Of a stretch of 13,161 bases of DNA, positions 7,669-13,161 are shown one piece after another (positions within the stretch are counted from its first letter, which is position 1; each line of letters begins with the position of its first letter). The stretch comes from Bacteroidetes bacterium GWA2_30_7 (GTDB taxonomy: Bacteria; Bacteroidota; Bacteroidia; Bacteroidales; GWF2-33-38). The translations under genes and the position numbers were made by a program. The DNA lies in assembly GCA_001768155.1 (NCBI GenBank), contig MENC01000273.1, forward strand, positions 1 to 13,161, read 5' to 3'. The notes under the pieces are model-generated. The model was given only the letters and a program-made list of their open reading frames with translations. It did not search any database and was not told where the DNA came from.

Positions 7669-9234
7669 ATGAAACATTTAAGATTTGTATTACCGGCATT
7701 TTTATTTCTTAACACATTAGTATTATCACAAAGCTCTTTACCAATGAAAAAAATTTCATTGTTTAAAAACTCAACATGTTTGGTTAGTAAAGAAGGTCAG
7801 CTAAAAGTTAAAGACGGAAGTCTGACTTTGCCAATTCCTGCATCGGCATTATACGGAACTTTCTGGATTGGCTCGGCAAAAGAAAATTCACTGAAAAGCA
7901 TTGTTTTCAAAACCGACACACTAAAAACATCAACAACAGCAAAATACACTGACCAAATTATCAGAGCAAATATTGGTTCGGATGCAATTTTAACGCTACA
8001 ATCTGGCGAAAAAAATGAAAAAAATATTTCAGGTAAAATCCTAAGTTATATTCCAGAATCAGGTTTAGTAAAAATCAAAGAAGAAAGTGGAAAAATTACT
8101 TATATAAATTATCAAAAAATTGAATATCTATCATTTAGTTCCGATAATTCAAAATTTATGAACGATAGTATAACCCGAACTGCAAAACTTAATTTTGAAA
8201 AATCTTCCGAAAATGCTTCATTAATGGAGTATTATCTTCAACAGGGAATGAACTGGATTCCTTCATATTTTCTGAAAATTACAAACGACAAAGAAGCCCG
8301 ACTTGAAATGAAAGCAACAATTGAAAACTATGCCGAAGATATAACTGATGTTGAGGCAGAAGTTGTTGTTGGAGCTCCGCAATTATATTATGGTCAAATG
8401 TTAGACCCTGTTACTTATAATTATATAACTCAAGCATCTTCAACATATTCTACATTAAGCTATATCGACAACAATATGCTTAGTAATTCTTTGGCTCAAG
8501 TACAAACTGCCAGTCCCTATGGGCGTGCAGCTGATGGCGATTCTTATTATACATCCTCATATACAACCGAAGGCGAAAAAAATAACGATTTATATTATTA
8601 TAATCTTGGCAAAATTAGTTTACCAAAAAATTCAAAAGGAATATTTCCTGTATTTGCTTCAACATTAGGCTACAAAGATATTTATAAGGCAGAAATTACC
8701 GATAAAGTAAACTATGCATCAAATATGTATTGCAATACTAATGAAGATAACTGTGATGTATATCATTCGATTGAATTAAAAAACTCAACTAATTTTCCGT
8801 TTACAACAGCCTGTGTTATGGTTGTTACCGAAAAAGGTCAGTTTATGGCTCAAGACCAACTTAAATATACTCCAACAGGAGCTGTTTCTGTAATAAAACT
8901 TTCAAAAGCTATTGATGTGGTTATGAAAAATTCGGAAGAGGAAGTTACACGTGTTGATAATTATAAAAAAATAGGAAAAACAACTTATAATAAAGTAACA
9001 ATTAGAGGAACAATAACAGTTGAAAATCTACAACCAAAACAAGTTGCTATTGATGTAATTAAACATGTAAACGGCTCAGTAACAAATAATGGCGATAGCA
9101 AAGTGAAAAAACAAAAAACCTATAATTCCGTTAATCCATACAGCGATATGAACTGGACAGTTGCATTAAATTCGGGCGAAAAGAAAACGCTGACTTACGA
9201 GTATGAAGTACTTTTTGCTCCTTATCAGTATTAG
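7669..9234 (+). CDS. Exported DUF4139-domain protein
   Basis: A 521-residue protein with a signal peptide (1-21, ending VLSQ). The region from ~185 to the end matches DUF4139. Its signatures are LQQGMNWIPSYFLKI (190-204), then MKATIENYAEDITDVEAEVVVGAPQ (split around 214-238), and a final SGEKKTLTYEYEVLF near the C-terminus. Proteins of this family are often called 'mucoidy inhibitor A-like', but the molecular role is unknown. Longer relatives carry an N-terminal DUF4140 domain and a long coiled coil. Here the N-terminal ~165 residues are instead short beta segments (FKNSTCLVSKEGQLKVKDG, ASALYGTFWIGS) without an obvious coiled coil. The serine/tyrosine-rich stretch at about 255-300 is probably a flexible loop. 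No sorting domain, so it is likely periplasmic. It is divergent from the esterase gene, with 111 bases between the starts. Confidence 0.85.
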   Translation: MKHLRFVLPAFLFLNTLVLSQSSLPMKKISLFKNSTCLVSKEGQLKVKDGSLTLPIPASALYGTFWIGSAKENSLKSIVFKTDTLKTSTTAKYTDQIIRANIGSDAILTLQSGEKNEKNISGKILSYIPESGLVKIKEESGKITYINYQKIEYLSFSSDNSKFMNDSITRTAKLNFEKSSENASLMEYYLQQGMNWIPSYFLKITNDKEARLEMKATIENYAEDITDVEAEVVVGAPQLYYGQMLDPVTYNYITQASSTYSTLSYIDNNMLSNSLAQVQTASPYGRAADGDSYYTSSYTTEGEKNNDLYYYNLGKISLPKNSKGIFPVFASTLGYKDIYKAEITDKVNYASNMYCNTNEDNCDVYHSIELKNSTNFPFTTACVMVVTEKGQFMAQDQLKYTPTGAVSVIKLSKAIDVVMKNSEEEVTRVDNYKKIGKTTYNKVTIRGTITVENLQPKQVAIDVIKHVNGSVTNNGDSKVKKQKTYNSVNPYSDMNWTVALNSGEKKTLTYEYEVLFAPYQY

Positions 9235-9315
9235 TTTAAAGTGTTTATACGCCTTTAAATAAATCATAAGAACTCTTAACTTAAACAAAAATTTGTTTTA
9301 AAATAAAATTTGTAC

Positions 9316-9345
9316 TTGAATTTATCTGATAAATAAGTATTTTTG
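9316..9345 (+). promoter_or_regulatory. Promoter of the DUF262-ATPase-effector operon
   Basis: TTG (9316-9318), a 19-base spacer, and TATTTTTG (9338-9345) form a full match to the Bacteroidota promoter layout. Transcription would begin near 9352, giving a leader of about 45 bases before the ATG at 9397. No operator-like inverted repeat is seen around it, and no regulator gene accompanies the operon. Confidence 0.55.
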
Positions 9346-9396
9346 AAATAAATTTTTCATAAAATGAGTTGTTCGAAATAATTCAATTTTGTTAAA

Positions 9397-10971
9397 ATGA
9401 AATTAATTGATTTAGCAGGAAATATAGTATCAGGTAAAGAAATTGGGAGCAACGAGCTAACTACAATTCCTAATGATTTTTTGTATCTATTAAACAGTAA
9501 TTTAAAAAGCAACTTTATTACTGAAGAAAATGCTAAGTATCTTAATTCAAAAATTGTAAAAAAAATATTAAAATCTGATTATTTAACTTATGGTGATATA
9601 GTTATTTATCACATAAGAGATGATGATTTTGGAATTTTTAGATTTACTCAGGAAATAAATAAAAATATATTACCGTCACCATATTTTGCGATTATAAAAA
9701 CTCCAAATAGTTTTTTAACAAATATTATACAACAAGAATCAGGTAAAAGTTATTTAAAATGTGAGATACAATATTTATGGAAACACAAAGACGGAAATTG
9801 GAGGAATGTAATTCCTGAATTAAAGAATATTGATATCCCATTTATTATTGATGAAGACATAAGTTTATCTCCAGCAAGTATTCCAATAAACAAAAGTGAT
9901 TTAGCCAAAATTGGTATTAGAAAAGGGCTAATTAGTAATGATAATCTTATAAAAAGAGTTGCAAATAATGAAATTAAAATTGCTGGGTATTTTCAGCGTA
10001 AATCAAAACTTTGGGATGAAGGTGTAAAAAGCAGGTTAATAGAAACTTTAATTCTTGATATTCCTATTCCGCCACTTTATTTTGATATTATTTCAAAAAG
10101 TGAATGGTTAATTATTGATGGATTACAAAGGATTAGTACAATTGTTGATTTTTTTAATGATGTTTTTGAATTAAAAGAATTGGATTTTCTGCCAGAATTA
10201 AACTCAAAGAAGTTCAGTATGCTTGATAGAGAAACTCAACGCAATTTTGAAGAAGCAGAGCTAACTATTTTTTCAGTACTACCAGGAACACCAAGAAAAG
10301 TTAGGTATAAAATTTTTAAAAATATTAACACAAGTGCTTTAGTTCTTACTCGTCAGGAAATTAGGCATGCAATGAATGAAGATGAGAAAATAGATGGGTT
10401 TACTCCTTCAAGATATGTTAAAGAATTAGCAGACATCTTAAATAAGTATATAAATATTCATGAAAGAGATATTGATAGAATGTATGATAGAGAATTGGCT
10501 TTAAGATATGTAACATTTAGAATATTTTACTATAAAGTTGATTATAGACCAAATATTGCAGACTTTTTAGATGAAGCAATGGAGAACATGTATTCTTATA
10601 AAAAAAATAATTTAGAAAAATTTAAAAATGAATTTCATAACATTTTAAGCACATTAACTAAAATTTTTAATAAAGAGAGTATTTTTACAAAAAAAATGAT
10701 AGCTAATGAAGATGATGAAAATGAAACGCGTAGCGTAATTAATGGTTCTTTATTTGAAATTTGGACTTATGCTATTTCGCAACTTTCTAATTTACAAATG
10801 GACGAACTTATTTTGAAATCAGATAAAGTAAAAAGAAAAACAAAATTACTTAAAAACGATATTAATTTTAATCGTTCAATTGATTCAAAATATTCAAATA
10901 GCATAGAAATGGTTAAAGTTCGTTTTTCTACAATCACCAACTTAATAAATGATGTTTTAAATGATAACTAA
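9397..10971 (+). CDS. DUF262 (ParB/GmrS-like) protein with an N-terminal HsdS-like recognition domain
   Basis: A 524-residue protein. Residues ~180-330 are a DUF262 domain: FQRKSKLWDEGVKSRLIETLI followed by IPIPPLYF (199-228), the DGLQR motif (241-245; usually DGQQR), and NINTSALVLTRQEIRHA (309-325). DUF262 occurs in the modification-dependent restriction enzymes GmrS/BrxU and in SspE, where it binds or hydrolyses nucleotides. The C-terminal part (~390-524) is helical and lacks the HNH (DUF1524) nuclease found in those enzymes. Residues ~1-150 resemble a type I restriction S-subunit recognition domain: KLIDLAGNIVSGKEI, then LKSDYLTYGDIVI (58-70), then a segment ending in a helix before LKCEIQYLW. 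That assignment is inference. It is the first gene of an operon and overlaps the ATPase gene by 11 bases. Arginine codons are AGA/AGG in 19 of 25 cases, against 10 of 26 in ligA, consistent with a foreign origin. Confidence 0.88.
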   Translation: MKLIDLAGNIVSGKEIGSNELTTIPNDFLYLLNSNLKSNFITEENAKYLNSKIVKKILKSDYLTYGDIVIYHIRDDDFGIFRFTQEINKNILPSPYFAIIKTPNSFLTNIIQQESGKSYLKCEIQYLWKHKDGNWRNVIPELKNIDIPFIIDEDISLSPASIPINKSDLAKIGIRKGLISNDNLIKRVANNEIKIAGYFQRKSKLWDEGVKSRLIETLILDIPIPPLYFDIISKSEWLIIDGLQRISTIVDFFNDVFELKELDFLPELNSKKFSMLDRETQRNFEEAELTIFSVLPGTPRKVRYKIFKNINTSALVLTRQEIRHAMNEDEKIDGFTPSRYVKELADILNKYINIHERDIDRMYDRELALRYVTFRIFYYKVDYRPNIADFLDEAMENMYSYKKNNLEKFKNEFHNILSTLTKIFNKESIFTKKMIANEDDENETRSVINGSLFEIWTYAISQLSNLQMDELILKSDKVKRKTKLLKNDINFNRSIDSKYSNSIEMVKVRFSTITNLINDVLNDN

Positions 10972-12088
10972 TTTACAAATAACTAACTTTAAATCACTTG
11001 CCAACATTTCGCTTCCGTTAAAGAATTTGAATATTCTAACTGGTATTAATGGTATGGGGAAATCTACTCTAATTCAAACACTTTTATTATTGCGACAATC
11101 TTATGTCCCTAATCTTATTGGAAGAGGAATAAATTTGAAAGGTGCATTAACTGGTAATTTAGGTTTGTTTAACGATGTTTTATATAGAAATGCTAAAGAT
11201 GATAAAATTATTTTTACAATAGATATAAACGAAAAACAATATCGTTGGCAATTTGAAAAATCGCCAATTGAAGATATGCTACAAGGTGGTTTTCCAATAA
11301 TTAATAATCCTAAGATTGCACTTTTTAGTGATAGTAAATTTCAGTATATAAGTGCTGGTCGAATTACACCAAATAGTTCATTCTCAAAATTGGGAGAAGC
11401 ATTAGCTTATAAGCAATTTGGAATAAATGGTGAATATGCTATTCAATTTTTGTTTGAAAGAGGAACTGACAATGCTTTATTTTCTGATTATAAGGATGAA
11501 AAATCTAGCGAATCACTTCCATTAATCAACCAAGTTAATTATTGGTTAAAATATATTACTCCAAATGTTAATTTAGATATCCAACAAAAATCAAATTCAG
11601 AATACGAATTAAGATATAAATTTCTTAATTCTGAAAATATCTCAGCATCATATTCTGCAAATAATTCTGCTTTTGGACTAACCTTTTCTCTACCAATAAT
11701 TACTTCATTATTAGCTGCGGAAAAAGGTGATTTATTAATCTTTGAAAATCCGGAAAATGATTTGCATCCTGCTGCTCAGTCAATGATTGGTCAGTTATTA
11801 GCAAAAGCGGCATCTGCCGGAGTTCAAATTATTGTTGAAACACATAGTGACCACATTTTAAATGGCATTTGCTTGGCTATTAATAAAGGTATAATAGATA
11901 ATGAAATGGCAAAATTCTTTTATTTTAATAAAAAAAATAATGAAATAAATACTTCAATTTATGATGTTCCAATAAAGTCAAATGGTCGTATTGATGATAG
12001 CAATTTGAGAGAAGCTAATATTTCAGGCTTTTATGACCAATTCAATAATGATTTAAAGACAATATTGTTCTCATCATCAAAGAAATAG
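10961..12088 (+). CDS. OLD/PARIS-like AAA (ABC-type) ATPase with DUF3696 tail
   Basis: A 375-residue cytoplasmic ATPase of the SMC/ABC superfamily. The Walker A is GINGMGKST (28-36) directly after the family start 'ITNLQITNFKSLANISL'. A signature-like segment SAFGLTFSLPII lies at 236-247, the Walker B is DLLIFENPE (257-265, glutamate E262) followed by LHP, and the H-loop is ETHSDH (293-298). The C-terminus (NGRIDDSNLREANISGFYDQ, 341-360) matches the DUF3696 tail. There is no TOPRIM nuclease domain, unlike OLD nucleases, so any nuclease activity must come from a partner. Relatives act as sensor or gating ATPases in phage-defence systems. The signature has changes (AFGLT where relatives usually read VGFGLS), so hydrolysis efficiency may differ. 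The start is fixed by the 11-base overlap with the upstream stop, which implies translational coupling; the next gene starts 3 bases after its stop. Confidence 0.9.
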   Translation: MITNLQITNFKSLANISLPLKNLNILTGINGMGKSTLIQTLLLLRQSYVPNLIGRGINLKGALTGNLGLFNDVLYRNAKDDKIIFTIDINEKQYRWQFEKSPIEDMLQGGFPIINNPKIALFSDSKFQYISAGRITPNSSFSKLGEALAYKQFGINGEYAIQFLFERGTDNALFSDYKDEKSSESLPLINQVNYWLKYITPNVNLDIQQKSNSEYELRYKFLNSENISASYSANNSAFGLTFSLPIITSLLAAEKGDLLIFENPENDLHPAAQSMIGQLLAKAASAGVQIIVETHSDHILNGICLAINKGIIDNEMAKFFYFNKKNNEINTSIYDVPIKSNGRIDDSNLREANISGFYDQFNNDLKTILFSSSKK

Positions 12089-12091
12089 CAA

Positions 12092-13102
12092 ATGAATGTT
12101 TATTTGAATGAAAAATGTTTAGAAACTTGTAAGGAAGTAAATTTCGTACCTCAATTTTTATCTGAGAGTTTTTCTTTATTTGAAAAGAAAAGAATTAACA
12201 TCTATACAAGATTTAATGAAATAGAAAGTTGGTTTAATTATTGGGAACCATGCTTTGATGCTACCTTAAAAGCCTTTACAATTCAATTGTTTAGATGTTT
12301 TGAAGATTGTCAAGTTACAAATAGAGAATATTATTATTATTATTTTAAACATCAAGATTTTGGTTTATCACTTGGTGAAAATATTTCACATTTTAGTTTA
12401 TCCGATGCTACCGATAAGATACTCTCAGGGCAAGATACTATTGTTCTAAACTTACCAGATAATAATTTTTGTAAAAGACCATTTTTGCCAATTTTAAAAT
12501 CTCCTTATGATAATAAATTAAAAGATGAGTTGGCAAATATCCCTTGTTTTGATGATGCGAAAAAGATTATTCAGTATATTTTATTACATGAAAAAATAAA
12601 ACCACTTATAAATGATGAGGTTGAGTTTGAAAAGTTTAAAAATGATTACTTAATTTTCCTAGATAAGTTTGATTTTTCTGCTTGGAAACCGAAAACATTT
12701 TCAAAAGACAATGTATTAAACCTAAAAATTGTATTTCCAGCAATTAACTATAAGGCTATTAAAAATAACCTGCTTAAATGGAAAATTACTAAAAAATCAT
12801 ATGAGGATAATATAGTAAGTTATAAAGAACTTGGTGGTATAATACTTGAGTTACATGGTTACACTAAAAATTTTCAACTTACAAGTCATTATGTATATGA
12901 TATTTATGAAGCTGGTTATGGAAATAGCAAACTACTAATTTCTATTGATACTGAAAATGGAGCTTTTGAATTAATAGAAAATGATGGGACTCATATTGGA
13001 GAATATGGGAATGATGGAGTATATAAACCTAATAAAAATAAAAAAGATATTAATTCGCATTCGTTAATAGATATACCAGAACACATGTTTATATTTAAAT
13101 AA
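12092..13102 (+). CDS. Orphan third operon protein with a colicin-E3-like C-terminal motif; candidate effector
   Basis: A 336-residue protein I do not recognise over its full length. There is no signal peptide or membrane segment. Residues 1-240 are mixed alpha/beta, with a run of five tyrosines (80-84) and a conserved-looking LNLPDNNFCKRPFLPILKSP segment (119-138). Residues ~243-327 form a distinct beta-rich module: KELGGIILELHGY, then LLISIDTENGAFELIENDGT (281-300), then HIGEYGNDGVYK. The pattern D286-x-x-N289-G-x-x-E293 followed by G-x-H301-x-G-E lines up with the colicin E3 ribonuclease core D-x-x-H-G-x-x-E ... G-x-H-L-G. The E3 catalytic Asp and Glu are kept, but the His is replaced by Asn. 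This alignment was made by eye and is inference; the domain could be catalytically altered or a different small beta fold. The start 3 bases after the ATPase stop indicates coupled expression. All five arginines use AGA. Confidence 0.8.
   Translation: MNVYLNEKCLETCKEVNFVPQFLSESFSLFEKKRINIYTRFNEIESWFNYWEPCFDATLKAFTIQLFRCFEDCQVTNREYYYYYFKHQDFGLSLGENISHFSLSDATDKILSGQDTIVLNLPDNNFCKRPFLPILKSPYDNKLKDELANIPCFDDAKKIIQYILLHEKIKPLINDEVEFEKFKNDYLIFLDKFDFSAWKPKTFSKDNVLNLKIVFPAINYKAIKNNLLKWKITKKSYEDNIVSYKELGGIILELHGYTKNFQLTSHYVYDIYEAGYGNSKLLISIDTENGAFELIENDGTHIGEYGNDGVYKPNKNKKDINSHSLIDIPEHMFIFK
12329..12343 (+). repeat. (TAT)5 microsatellite inside the third operon gene
   Basis: Five consecutive TAT codons encode the tyrosine run at residues 80-84. 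In-frame unit changes would alter only tyrosine number. It may be incidental in such AT-rich DNA. Confidence 0.7.
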
Positions 13103-13161
13103 TTACCACATTCAAATTTTCTATGTAATGAATTTGGTTTCAAATATTTCAATATTTCTTA
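13103..13161. other. Downstream flank, no clear gene
   Basis: Fifty-nine bases after the operon. An ATG at 13128 opens a frame (MNLVSNISIFL) to the window edge, but 11 codons are too few to call a gene. A 6-bp inverted repeat (CAAATT at 13113-13118, AATTTG at 13131-13136) has a 12-base loop and no following T-tract, so no terminator is called. Confidence 0.3.

Noticed and set aside
9235..9259. Inverted repeat TTTAAAG / CTTTAAA just after the DUF4139 gene, possible terminator
   Set aside because: Seven AT-dominated pairs with an 11-base loop and no T-tract after it; expected by chance in DNA this AT-rich.
9281..9300. AAACAAA / TTTGTTT hairpin upstream of the defence-like operon
   Set aside because: The loop would be only two bases and the stem is nearly all A-T. 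It may contribute to termination but is not distinguishable from background.
10961..12088. ATPase as a complete OLD-family nuclease or as PARIS AriA paired with AriB
   Set aside because: There is no TOPRIM domain after the ATPase core, the tail is DUF3696-like, and the third protein has no DUF4435/TOPRIM features.
13128..13161. Start of a further gene after the operon
   Set aside because: Only 11 codons are visible, with no recognisable motif.

Overview
The window looks like chromosomal DNA of a low-GC member of the Bacteroidota. Four things point there: a C-terminal type IX secretion (T9SS type A) sorting domain on the first complete protein, signal peptides ending in the 'FSQ/LSQ' style, start codons without clear Shine-Dalgarno sequences, and promoter-like boxes of the Bacteroidota type (TTG, about 19-20 bp, TAnnTTTG). 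The species cannot be named from the sequence.

Positions 1-9234 read as an ordinary backbone. They hold the N-terminus of TatC on the minus strand, a T9SS-secreted multidomain protein, a secreted protein of unknown function, NAD-dependent DNA ligase LigA, a secreted PHB-depolymerase/feruloyl-esterase-like hydrolase (minus strand, convergent to ligA), and a periplasmic DUF4139 protein. Each is probably its own transcription unit. A strong intrinsic terminator lies between the unknown secreted protein and ligA. A dispersed repeat built from 8-bp units occurs as a palindrome at 172-254 and as a single arm at 6316-6342, filling the gap between the convergent ligA and esterase genes. No gene-free stretch exceeds 300 bases; the longest is 99-317 (219 bases), which holds the palindrome and two divergent promoter candidates.

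Positions about 9316-13102 hold the most interesting part, a compact three-gene operon that looks like an accessory defence or restriction module. Gene 1 is a DUF262 (ParB/GmrS-like) protein whose first ~165 residues resemble a type I restriction target-recognition domain and which lacks the usual C-terminal HNH (DUF1524) nuclease. Gene 2, overlapping it by 11 bases, is an OLD/PARIS-like ABC ATPase with a DUF3696-type tail. Gene 3, three bases further on, is an orphan protein whose C-terminus carries a pattern (D-x-x-N-G-x-x-E, then G-x-H-x-G-E) that lines up with the catalytic core of the colicin E3 rRNase family, with the catalytic His replaced by Asn. A well-matched Bacteroidota promoter precedes gene 1. 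The operon prefers AGA/AGG arginine codons much more than ligA does, which agrees with separate ancestry.

Working model (inference): the DUF262 protein recognises DNA or its modification state, the ATPase senses or gates, and the third protein is a translation-targeting or nuclease effector, a layout analogous to ATPase-guarded ribotoxins such as PrrC/RloC or PARIS. I do not recognise this exact combination as a named system.
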